Source of the DNA: Symbiodinium natans | Lineage: Eukaryota; Sar; Dinophyceae; Suessiales; Symbiodiniaceae | NCBI GenBank assembly: GCA_905221605.1 | Contig: CAJNDS010000424.1 | Location: forward strand, 943,478 to 956,839 | Direction: 5' to 3' | DNA length: 13,362 nt | Part shown: one piece after another, positions 7,991 to 13,362 of the stretch | Layout of the letters: each line of letters begins with the position of its first letter | How positions within the stretch are numbered: position 1 is the stretch's first letter | The notes under the pieces: generated by a model | The model's database searches: none | Told to the model about the DNA's origin: nothing | What the model saw: only the letters and a program-made list of their open reading frames with translations | Position numbers and translations under genes: made by a program

Positions 7991-8053
7991 CCCTAAACCC
8001 TAGCCCTAAACCCTAAACCCGAAACCCTAAACCCTAAACCCTAAACCCTAAAT
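7991..8053. repeat. Interstitial telomere-like array, CCCTAAA
   Basis: About eight units, two of them variant (CCCTAGC, CCCGAAA), C-rich on plus. It ends about 15 bp before the exon-like island at 8069. Confidence 0.92.
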
Positions 8054-8068
8054 CCCCGGAAGTCCAAG

Positions 8069-8158
8069 GCAACTCCGGCTACGATGGCAAGGCTCGCTGG
8101 ATCCCCTGTGAGACTGCCGAGCAGGCCCGGGTGGTTGCTGGCTTTCTTGCTGATATTC
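8069..8158 (+). CDS. Probable internal exon, product unknown
   Basis: The frame gives NSGYDGKARWIPCETAEQAR followed by VVAGFLADI, a clearly protein-like composition (about 30 residues). The acceptor is read as GTCCAAG|GC (8068/8069), fitting the known dinoflagellate preference for G after AG. The donor is read as GATATTC|GTTTGT (8158/8159); a GC donor at GCTGAT is an alternative giving phase 0. It follows a CCCTAAA array and precedes degenerate TTTAGGG-like DNA (gggtttggggtttcggg, near 8178-8194). No family was recognised. Confidence 0.55.
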
Positions 8159-8236
8159 GTTTGTTACTTGTGGTTCTGGGTTTGGGGTTTCGGGTAATGG
8201 TAGAGTAAGGTCATTACAGGGCAACTTTGGGGGCGC

Positions 8237-8255
8237 GGGGGGGGGGGGGGGGGGG
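8237..8255. repeat. G19 homopolymer
   Basis: An uninterrupted G tract, preceded by GGGGGCGC. It could pair in RNA with the C17 tract at 7924-7940, or form a G-quadruplex. Confidence 0.95.
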
Positions 8256-8944
8256 CGGTGACCACTGTAAAATGTGGAGGGCGGCCAACCACAAATCCAA
8301 TCGGAGGTAGTATGAGGCACCAGTTTTGTTCGGCTTCGGATGTTTCAATGTTTGGTTGGGGGGGTTGGGGGCGACTAAAGCGCTCAAGGGCTTAGGAGGG
8401 TTGGAGGGGAGTTTGGATCCGGCCCTAAACCTCCTCAAGCCCCAACCTAGGCCCGGAGCCTTGCCCCAAAAGGCATTCTCGGCTTAGGGTTAAGGTGTTT
8501 GGCCAGATTGGTACAAACAGTCGTTCACACTGACCAAAGCCTTCAACCTTAGGAGAATTGCGGCAATGCATGTTGGTTAGTCACTCTGAAGCTATCTGCA
8601 CCTTGCACACCCTTAGCAGTTTTGGTTGATTTACTGTGAATCGGTTCCAAACGGGCAGATCAGTTTGGATCGAATCGTTCCTCGTAAGGGCCACTTTGAG
8701 GATCCCGGGCAAACCCTATATCAAGAGCCTCCAAAGCCATGCCGCCTCAGGCAGGTTGCTGCCTGAATGTTTGCATGCTGTCTCAATTGCGCGCGTACGC
8801 CTCCGACACGCACGAGTGCGATGTGCGCCCCGTGAGGCAGCATGCAATTTTTCATGCAGCATGCAACTCGAGGCAGCATGGCTGGGGGGGCCTTAGAATA
8901 GAGTATGAGCCCTGTGCTTTCAAACCCTGTAAGCATCTCAGGGG
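8256..8944. other. Probable intron interior, no gene seen
   Basis: Several overlapping short frames exist on both strands, but none has splice-like edges or a convincing composition. A cluster of related short words built on GCAGCATGCAA and GAGGCAGCATG lies at 8834-8880. Confidence 0.45.
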
Positions 8945-9052
8945 AACCCTAAACCCTAAGCCCCAAACCCCAATCCCTCAACCCAACCCCTAAACCCCCC
9001 AAACCCTAAACCCTGTAAACTATAAACCCCAGACCCTAAACCCTAAACCCTA
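8945..9052. repeat. Degenerate interstitial telomere array, CCCTAAA
   Basis: CCCTAAA units with many variants (CCCCAAA, CCCTCAA, CCCTGTAAA, CCCCAGA), C-rich on plus, ending about 16 bp before the exon at 9069. Confidence 0.92.
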
Positions 9053-9068
9053 TGGAACCCCCTTCAAG

Positions 9069-9163
9069 GAGCAGAGCTTGGAGGAGTTTCGGAGCCAGTG
9101 GGAGCCCCTACCCGACGCGGGCAGCGCGAGCGTGCAGGCGCTGTGGGAACACTGGGGCCCAGG
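9069..9163 (+). CDS. Probable internal exon, product unknown
   Basis: It lies between CCCTTCAAG|GAG (9068/9069) and CCAGG|GTAGGCC (9163/9164). The frame reads EQSLEEFRSQWEPLPDAG then SASVQALWEHWGP, with a Trp/Glu/Gln pattern typical of a helical protein region; an in-frame TAG follows the donor at once. A CCCTAAA array precedes it, and the intron opens with a copy of the repeated element that begins CCCAGGGTAGGCCCTTA. Family not recognised. Confidence 0.55.
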
Positions 9164-9293
9164 GTAGGCCCTTACTCGCTTTGTTTAAGGTTTTAGGGTT
9201 TCGGGCAACTAGGACCCATTTTTGGGGGCTTATAGGTTCACTTATAAGCCCCTTAAAACCAAAAGGGGTACCCAAGGTGATACCTTGGGTTTA
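9156..9293. mobile_element. Small repeat element, introner-like (copy C)
   Basis: It shares CCCAG(G/A)GTAGGCCCTTA with copy D (6801-6910) and a GGGGG..CTTATAGGTTC.CTTATAA block with copy A (10750-10854). Its right part holds a perfect 9-bp hairpin acccaaggt/accttgggt with loop GAT (9270-9290). The left end overlaps the exon's 3' edge, so the element seems to supply the splice donor. Confidence 0.45.
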
Positions 9294-9703
9294 GAACTTA
9301 CACCCCCCAAGAGGAGCTCAATACCGATCAATTACATCACCTCATACTTTCTTTTTGTTTCTAAATTACCCCTTGTCCACTGCAAGTAGCCTGGTTACTC
9401 TAGCAGACTCTAAAACCAGAATTTCAAGAATGGGGGCTCGTTCTTCAGACTGTGATCCCATTTTAAAAGTACCTTCTACAGTCTACTTGGGCCCGGCCCT
9501 GTTGTAGGACCTCATGTTTCGGTACATGTTCGTTCTGCAAGCCGGACTGCACTATATGGGGCAGACCCCGCGGCCCCACTAGGAGGTAGCCCGAAGCCTG
9601 AACTCCAGCACTGAAGAAGGTTCAACGGGGATATATTTTGGGAGTTGTAGGTTTAGGGTTTAGGTCTCTGCTTTGGATGACAACATTTTTTCAACCGTTC
9701 TAG
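9294..9703. other. Probable intron or intergenic DNA, short TTTAGGG remnant
   Basis: A two-unit TTTAGGG remnant lies at 9652-9666. A pyrimidine-containing acceptor-like TTCTAG|G lies at 9703/9704. No open frame in between is convincing. Confidence 0.45.
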
Positions 9704-9769
9704 GTTACGCCGGATTCCGTTGCGAATCTCTTGTCAAGTGACCATGCTCTAGGCAGGGCAATGACCTAG
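9704..9769 (+). CDS. Possible terminal exon ending directly before an ATG
   Basis: After CCGTTCTAG|G the frame reads VTPDSVANLLSSDHALGRAM, then Thr and TAG (9767-9769). The ATG of the next exon (9770) follows with no gap and in the same frame. It may be the last exon of an upstream gene, an untranslated leader, or part of the next gene broken by a stop. Confidence 0.35.
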   Translation, partial: VTPDSVANLLSSDHALGRAMT

Positions 9770-10284
9770 ATGTTGAATTACCAACAAGAGTCTACTGCGC
9801 TTGCACATCGCTCATCGGCCATGAAGAGGCCTGCCACGTTGGCCATGAAGCGGCCTGCCGCATCGGCTATGAAGAGGCCTGCAGCCTTGCCTATGAAGAG
9901 GCCTGCGGCCTTGGCTATGAAGAGGCCTGCTGCATCGGCTACGAAGCGGCCAGCTTCAGTGTTAAAGCGTCCAGGAAGTCAAATGCTGACTTTGATGCTG
10001 CAAGACAGCCGCGGCGGAGGCTATCCAGCCACCAGCATGTCCATGCAGATCCAGAAAGGAGGCCGCATCAGTGACATTAAGGAGATTGCAGCACAGACTT
10101 TCGGAGGGGCGCCTGAGTTTATCCAATGCTTTTGGGATGGACAGAATCTCTCTAGCGAGGATCCCGTACAAAACTTCGCCAAGCGGGGCAAAGTGAATTT
10201 AGACATCCGACAAGTCCCGGACGCCCCATTGCCCGGAAGCCAATGGTCTGGTGAAAACACCATGCAGGCTCCTGCTGATCCTAG
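9770..10284 (+). CDS. Exon 1: M-K-R-P-A repeat tail and ubiquitin-like domain
   Basis: ATG at 9770 follows an in-frame TAG, so this start is likely. Residues 18-66 are seven basic repeats built on A-M-K-R-P-A-A; such Lys/Arg/Pro/Ala tails are common in dinoflagellate proteins and might bind nucleic acid or direct nuclear import (inference). Residues about 70-146 resemble a ubiquitin-like beta-grasp: LTLMLQDS (strand 1), MSMQIQKGGRISDIKEIAA (strand 2 and helix), FWDGQNLSSEDPV (the DGQ-L turn) and KVNLDIR (last strand). No C-terminal Gly-Gly is visible, so it is probably a fixed Ubl domain rather than a conjugated modifier. The donor may be CCTAG|GTTAGC at 10284/10285, or CAG|GCTCCT at 10267/10268, a GC donor that keeps phase 0. 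Confidence 0.7.
9821..9967 (+). repeat. 24-bp coding tandem repeat (KRPA repeats)
   Basis: Units near ATGAAGAGGCCTGC, followed by a variable GC-rich codon set, repeat with a 24-bp period. Five begin with Met codons and the last two are diverged (TKRPA, LKRPG). Third-position changes among the copies suggest the amino acid sequence is kept. Confidence 0.85.
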
Positions 10285-10320
10285 GTTAGCTTTCGGGCCA
10301 TTTTCAAGAGTTTTCCTCAT

Positions 10321-10426
10321 TTTCCTTATTCTGGGTTTATAAGGTGAGGCTGTTTTAGATTTCCTTTATTTGTGTTTATAAGGTGAGGCCGTTTTTTACT
10401 TCCTTTCTTTTGGGTGTATATAAGGG
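10321..10426. repeat. 39-40 bp tandem repeat in an intron
   Basis: Two full units (10321-10359, 10360-10399) and a partial third share TTTCCTT...TTTATAAGGTGAGGC.GTTTT. It sits between exon 1 and exon 2. The repeated AAGGTGAGG is donor-like, so spurious splicing is possible. Confidence 0.75.
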
Positions 10427-10504
10427 TATATATACATATATATATATATAACTTATATATATATATATGTTGTTTATATATATATATATTTATTTATTTA
10501 TTTA
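10427..10504. repeat. AT-rich microsatellites, (TA)n and (TTTA)n
   Basis: Several TA tracts are broken by CAT, ACT and GTTGTT, followed by TTTATTTATTTA. Low-complexity intronic DNA. Confidence 0.95.
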
Positions 10505-10540
10505 TGTAATTTTCAAAGGGCTTATAAGGGGCCAACCCAG

Positions 10541-10635
10541 GAGCTGGAAGAGCGCAAAGGCAGCGTTTGGATGGAAAGCGCCGGCACGTCGGCGCTCTCC
10601 AGCGCCGGGGTCTCTGCTTCTGACTATGCTGCTTG
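10541..10635 (+). CDS. Exon 2 (ends uncertain)
   Basis: After CCAACCCAG|G (10540/10541) the frame reads ELEERKGSVWMESAGTSALS followed by a Ser/Ala-rich part. The 3' end may be the GT at 10636 (phase 2), the GT at 10610 (phase 0, which fits the next exon) or a GC donor nearby. The agcgccg/cggcgct hairpin (10577-10596) lies inside it. A TTTAGGG array begins right after the GT at 10636. Confidence 0.42.
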
Positions 10636-10637
10636 GT

Positions 10638-10748
10638 ATAGGGTTTAGGGTTTAGGGCTTAGGGCTTAGGGCTTAGGGTTTAGGGCTTACGGTTTAGGGT
10701 TTAGGGTTTAGGTCTTAGGGCTTAGGGTTTAGGGCTTAGGGCTTAGGG
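10638..10748. repeat. Interstitial telomere-like array, TTTAGGG and CTTAGGG
   Basis: About sixteen units, with TTTAGGG and CTTAGGG interleaved, G-rich on plus. It starts at the proposed donor of exon 2 and ends at the boundary of element A. Confidence 0.93.
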
Positions 10749-10749
10749 G

Positions 10750-10854
10750 AGCCCAGTGGTACCCTTTTGCCCCTCTTTTGGGGGACTGAAGGTTCCCTTA
10801 TAAAGTAACCAACCCCAAAACAAGATGCCCTGATTGTAAGATGGTTACTGGGCT
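10750..10854. mobile_element. Introner-like inverted-repeat element (copy A)
   Basis: The 105-bp segment starts AGCCCAGTGGTACCC and ends GGTTACTGGGCT, with an exact 8-bp inverted pair AGCCCAGT/ACTGGGCT. Its first ~75 bp align with copy B (11162-11330), sharing AAGGTTCCCTTAT and AAAGTAACCAACCCCAAA. It ends 6 nt before the acceptor of exon 3, so the element plus ACAAAG forms the intron's 3' end. Confidence 0.7.
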
Positions 10855-10860
10855 ACAAAG

Positions 10861-11142
10861 GCTGCCTTGCTGCGAGCACTCCAAGAAGATGAAGACCTCA
10901 TGCGTTTGCGGAACTCCCCCGAGGACTTCACGACAGAGGTGAACGAAGTCGTTGCGGATCGCGCCTGGTGCCGAATCTTCCGGTATGAGGACTGCACCAT
11001 CGCTCCGGACCCCGAGCAAAGCATTGAGTATTTCGATGCCATAGCTACAGCCACCAAAGAGGCGGAGAATTTCAGGCCACTGGTGTCTAGCTTGACTGTC
11101 CAGGTATCTGTGAACTCCGCCAAGGGCGACGCATGGTTTCGC
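10861..11142 (+). CDS. Exon 3, product region unknown
   Basis: The 94-codon open frame follows GGCTACAAAG|G and ends at TTTCGC|GTAATA. It is rich in charged helices (ALLRALQEDEDLMRLRNS, TTEVNEVVADRAWCRIFRY) and passes a GTATCTG donor-like site at 11104 without a stop. An alternative end there would drop 13 codons (VSVNSAKGDAWFR); these look coding and join well to the next exon. No domain was recognised. Confidence 0.65.
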
Positions 11143-11161
11143 GTAATAGGTGTGGCTTGGT

Positions 11162-11330
11162 AGCCCAGTGGCATCCTTTCGGCCCCCTTGTTGTTGGATT
11201 CAAGGTTCCCTTATTTAAAGTAACCAACCCCAAACAAAGGGCACCAGTACCCTTATTAGGATATGGCTACTGTCGTACCTGGTCCCTTTTTTACTTAGCC
11301 AGCTAACCCTTATACTAGGGTTGCTGGGCT
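11162..11330. mobile_element. Introner-like inverted-repeat element (copy B), fills an intron
   Basis: It starts AGCCCAGTGGCATCC and ends GGGTTGCTGGGCT. The exact inverted pair AGCCCAG/CTGGGCT becomes 9 bp if the flanking GT..AC is included. It is homologous to copy A through AAGGTTCCCTTAT..AAAGTAACCAACCCCAAA and is longer by about 64 bp in its right half. It occupies 169 of the 196 bp of the intron 11143-11338, leaving 19 bp on the left and 8 bp on the right. Confidence 0.7.
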
Positions 11331-11338
11331 ACCTTAAG

Positions 11339-11539
11339 GTGGTGAAGCACGACAACATCAGCTTTGGCATCCTTCAGGAGTATGATGGCGAGGGTCTCTT
11401 GGTCGCCCTGCGGGGGGGTGAGCTCAAGACCCGGTTTCTGGTGGAAGTGCTGATGGGCTTCTCCAATGCCTTGTACCGCGGGTCTCACGCCATGTGGATG
11501 GGTGCCTCGGAAGTTATGGCAACGTGCTTCCGGCAACCC
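11339..11539 (+). CDS. Exon 4, product region unknown
   Basis: Sixty-seven codons lie between GGCTACCTTAAG|G (11338/11339) and CGGCAACCC|GTATTT (11539/11540), phase 0 at both ends. It reads VVKHDNISFGILQEYDGEGL and ends EVMATCFRQP. Joined to exon 3 the junction gives DAWFR|VVKHDN. The in-frame TGA at 11546 falls inside the proposed intron. No family was recognised. Confidence 0.65.
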
Positions 11540-11642
11540 GTATTTTGATATGTTGAGCTCAGGGGCAAAGGGTACACTAGAACCCTATTAAGTGTCAGTA
11601 GATCCTTTCTTTCTTTCTATCCGCTTGCACCATACTCACCAG

Positions 11643-11894
11643 CTCCCAAAAAGCCTGCCCCTGCCAGGCGCACGCTACAAGTTTTTCTCCTACCGCTTCC
11701 ACGTCTGGACATCGACAACAGGAGACATGGGTCCCCATGCCAGTAGCTTCCATGCGCACCTGCAGGAAGCATTTGCCACCATGGGCTATGCCCCTCTGGG
11801 CACCGTCGTCGTAGAGCAGCTGGAAAGGGTAAGGGCCGGTTTCGCCGAGAACTCTCCGACGAAGCTCTTCCAGGATGCACGGGATGCTGCCAGG
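11643..11894 (+). CDS. Exon 5, product region unknown
   Basis: Eighty-four codons, phase 0 at both ends. A clear pyrimidine tract (TTTCTTTCTTTCTATCC) precedes the acceptor CACCAG|C at 11642/11643; CTGCCAG|G at 11667/11668 is an alternative but breaks the frame. The end CCAGG|GTGAGT (11894/11895) is a textbook donor. It reads YKFFSYRFHVWTSTTGD, LQEAFATMGYAPLGTVVVEQ and KLFQDARDAAR, suggesting an alpha/beta fold. No family was recognised. Confidence 0.65.
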
Positions 11895-11930
11895 GTGAGT
11901 TCTGCAGCGCTTCGGGACGCAGAGCCTTAG

Positions 11931-12020
11931 AAGCTCAACCCGGTGAGGTTGGTGAAGGCCACGATGCGTCAATTGGTTGCTTTTGGAGAAAAGTTCTCTC
12001 CGAAGAATCCCAAGGCATGA
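11931..12020 (+). CDS. Exon 6, C-terminal exon with stop TGA
   Basis: Twenty-nine codons and TGA (12018-12020) read KLNPVRLVKATMRQLVAF and end FSPKNPKA. It is in the same frame as exon 5, separated by 36 nt (11895-11930) that start GTGAGT and end CTTAG. The TAG at 11928 is the last codon of that stretch. If the 36 nt are spliced out the protein continues; if kept, it ends 14 codons beyond exon 5 (VSSAALRDAEP and so on). Confidence 0.55.
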   Translation, partial: KLNPVRLVKATMRQLVAFGEKFSPKNPKA

Positions 12021-12402
12021 ACCTTTGGCCATGGCTCTCAATGAAGCAAGGGTCTGCCCCGAAAGAGAAGCAACAAATCTTCATGGCATGAATGCGGGGC
12101 ATTTTGGGTCTACTGGAACTTGGGTTAGGTTTCGACACATACAGCAGTCAGTTACTGATGTGCATCCTTGTTGTCAGAGCATGCGTGACAGGACTACTAC
12201 TTCAGCTCCTATGCAACTTGGCTCGACCATAATAAGGTTAGTTTCAGAGGCTTAGAGCTTAGGGTTTCCTAAACAATAAAACCCTCTTTAAGGCATTGGC
12301 TGACTCTTCGTAGGCGATTTGGGAATTCGGTGCCTTCTGTTGGGCTTCAGGGAGCCCTATAGATTCCTAATTCTGTAAGTCGCTACTAAGAACCAGCATA
12401 AG
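12021..12402. other. Probable 3' UTR and intergenic or intronic DNA
   Basis: No convincing exon. An AATAAA lies at about 12276-12281, but dinoflagellates are not known to rely on it. Open frames here lack splice-like edges. Confidence 0.45.
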
Positions 12403-12427
12403 ACACCCTTAACCCTAACCCTAAACC
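12403..12427. repeat. Short telomere-like array, CCCTAA/CCCTAAA
   Basis: Three to four units (CCCTTAA, CCCTAA, CCCTAAA), C-rich on plus, 17 bp before the acceptor at 12444. Confidence 0.85.
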
Positions 12428-12444
12428 ACCTAGTTGGTTCGTAG

Positions 12445-12511
12445 GTCTGACATGTTGCGCATGCTTGCACATGCCGCGGCAAGATTGCGTCGATGGTCTT
12501 GGCTGCTATTG
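12445..12511 (+). CDS. Exon of a second gene (67 nt)
   Basis: It is bounded by GTTCGTAG|G (12444/12445) and CTATTG|GTGAGT (12511/12512), the latter a full consensus donor. In the frame matching the next exon it reads SDMLRMLAHAAARLRRWS then WLLL, ending on a codon boundary. A CCCTAAA array precedes it and TTTAGGG units start 5 bp into the intron. Function unknown. Confidence 0.5.
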
Positions 12512-12516
12512 GTGAG

Positions 12517-12561
12517 TTTAGGGTTTAGGGTTTAGTGTGTAAGGTTTCGGGTTTAGGTTTT
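12517..12561. repeat. Telomere-like array, TTTAGGG, at an intron start
   Basis: Two perfect units, then TTTAGTGTGTAAGG, TTTCGGG and TTTAGG variants. It begins inside the GTGAGTTTAGGG donor region, so the donor and the array overlap. Confidence 0.9.
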
Positions 12562-12647
12562 ATGGTGGGTGACAGACCGTTATTCCTAGAAGGCTTGTCG
12601 GACCCATATCACCTTGTAGAAAGCATATACTGGTTCCATTTCTTTAG

Positions 12648-12748
12648 GTTCATGGGAACCAGGGCCATGTAGTAGAGGCGTATTCCTTCTTGGGGTGCTG
12701 GGTGGATCGTGGCCCAAACCACGTCCGCCTGCGAGTTTCTGAAGTCAG
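12648..12748 (+). CDS. Exon of the second gene (3' end uncertain)
   Basis: After the pyrimidine-rich CCATTTCTTTAG|G (12647/12648) the frame reads VHGNQGHVVEAYSFLGCWVD then RGPNHVRLRVSE. It joins the previous exon (12445-12511) in phase 0. The same frame stops at 12777, so the donor must be earlier: a GC donor at CAG|GCTCGC (12748/12749) or a GA donor at ATGAG|GACATG. A short segment in another frame (FGIHEDMLKDHEG, about 12755-12790) also looks coding, which may mean a frameshift or a mis-set exon end. Function unknown. Confidence 0.5.
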
Positions 12749-12789
12749 GCTCGCTTCGGCATCCATGAGGACATGCTGAAGGACCATGA

Positions 12790-12834
12790 GGGTTTAGGGT
12801 TTAGGGTTTAGGGTTTAGGGTTTAGGGTTTAGGG
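12790..12834. repeat. Telomere-like array, (TTTAGGG)6
   Basis: Six perfect units, G-rich on plus, directly after CCATGAG. Followed by gggggtttccgaagatagg (12842-12860), nearly identical to 6325-6343. Confidence 0.95.
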
Positions 12835-13121
12835 CAAACCTGGGGGTTTCCGAAGATAGGGAGTGCCATTTGTGGGGGTTCCGATAGTAAGGGCTCGTTC
12901 ATTTGTGGTATAATAGGGGTTTTCCTGTTTGGGGAAGTACCCAGCTCATCAAACCAAAGCAAGCGCACATCTTTTGCCAAAGGAACCCTGGGCCCGGCAA
13001 GTGAGGCTCACTAGAAGAATACTTGGCAGAGTTGCCCTTGGCCCTAGTAGCTTGCAAGCATGGTCCTGGTTTGGGGCGTTGGGGTTTAAGGGTGCAAGGG
13101 TCCGGACCCCAAAGTCGCCAG

Positions 13122-13212
13122 GACTACGTCCGCACCAGCAGCTACATGAATGCCATCAACAATGCCAAGGCGGATCACCAAGCATTGAGCTGCTTTAAGT
13201 TGCACGGAAGGG
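13122..13212 (+). CDS. Probable exon of the second gene
   Basis: After AAGTCGCCAG|G (13121/13122) the frame reads DYVRTSSYMNAINNAKADHQ then ALSCFKLHGR. The frame stays open to 13304, but composition turns less protein-like after about 13212, where GGAAGG|GCTCCAG offers a GC donor. A minus-strand frame overlaps but has no splice edges. A CCCTAAA array (13327-13355) lies downstream. Function unknown. Confidence 0.5.
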
Positions 13213-13326
13213 CTCCAGCCCCGAACAAAAGTCAAGAATGCAGTTTCTCTAATCCTCCGAAGCCGAAAACCCGTTTTTCCAGAGATACTCTTGCCGGCTC
13301 TTAGAAACACAATCCCTTGTGGGAGT

Positions 13327-13355
13327 AAACCCTAAACCCTACACCCTAAACCCTA
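13327..13355. repeat. Telomere-like array, CCCTAAA, at the right edge
   Basis: Four units, one variant (CCCTACA), C-rich on plus. By the arrangement elsewhere in the window, another exon may lie just beyond the right edge. Confidence 0.9.
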
Positions 13356-13362
13356 AGGCCTA

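Larger units (their letters stand above)
9770..12020 (+). other. Multi-exon gene model, ubiquitin-like protein with KRPA repeats (exons listed separately)
   Basis: The proposed exons are 9770-10284, 10541-10635, 10861-11142, 11339-11539, 11643-11894 and 11931-12020. The last four contain 282, 201, 252 and 90 nt, all multiples of three, with all three junctions in phase 0. Introns of 196, 103 and 36 nt separate them. Donors read GTAATA, GTATTT and GTGAGT, and acceptors TTAAG, CACCAG and CTTAG. The first two exons are less certain at their ends. The product would be roughly 450-470 residues: a basic repeat tail, a ubiquitin-like domain, then an unrecognised region. Confidence 0.6.

Noticed and set aside
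9600-9640. tRNA B-box-like GGTTCAACGGGG
   Set aside because: No matching A box, acceptor stem or anticodon arm could be drawn around it.
11595-12041. 148-codon minus-strand frame
   Set aside because: It is antisense to exons 5 and 6, which have better composition and splice-like edges on plus.
12648-12748. Metallophosphatase resemblance (VHGN and FLGCWVDRGPN)
   Set aside because: The metal-binding Asp residues expected before HG and in GDxVDRG are absent (LGC instead of LGD) and the spacing between the motifs is too short.

Overview
The window looks like nuclear DNA of a dinoflagellate, most likely of the Symbiodiniaceae/Suessiales kind. The reasons are many arrays of the TTTAGGG (Arabidopsis-type) telomere unit scattered inside the sequence, a protein with tandem M-K-R-P-A repeats, short exon-like islands all on the plus strand, a large APE-type non-LTR retrotransposon, and no bacterial-style gene packing. 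The assignment is inference; no rRNA, tRNA or spliced-leader sequence was recognised.

Positions 1 to about 4480 hold a non-LTR (LINE-type) retrotransposon cut by the left edge. Its single reading frame is open from base 2 to 4153 and encodes, in order, the C-terminal part of an APE-like endonuclease, a basic coiled linker, a reverse transcriptase with an FADD box, four Cys/His zinc-finger-like motifs and, unusually, a C-terminal ubiquitin-specific-protease-like (peptidase C19) domain with recognisable Asn, Cys and His active-site blocks. A double palindrome of the GGAGG-N3-CCTCC type occurs once inside the ORF and twice in the 3' region.

Positions 4480 to 6140 are non-coding repeats: a ~145-bp tandem duplication, an imperfect hairpin, a foldback carrying more GGAGG/CCTCC palindromes, and a (TTG)19 microsatellite. 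From 6140 to 9300 there are small exon-like islands separated by telomere-like arrays. The arrays tend to read CCCTAAA before an exon and TTTAGGG after it.

From 9770 to 12020 there is a convincing multi-exon gene. The first exon encodes M-K-R-P-A repeats followed by a ubiquitin-like beta-grasp sequence. Three to five further exons follow, and the last three junctions all fit phase 0. Two of its introns carry related 105-170 bp elements with AGCCCAG/CTGGGCT inverted ends; a related pair sits at 6801-6910 and 9156-9293. These look like introners (transposable intron-making elements). The last apparent intron is only 36 nt and removes an in-frame TAG.

From 12445 to 13362 there are exon islands of a second gene in the same direction, again next to TTTAGGG arrays, running towards the right edge. 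Exon limits are read by eye from open frames and splice-site-like sequence; none is confirmed by transcript data.
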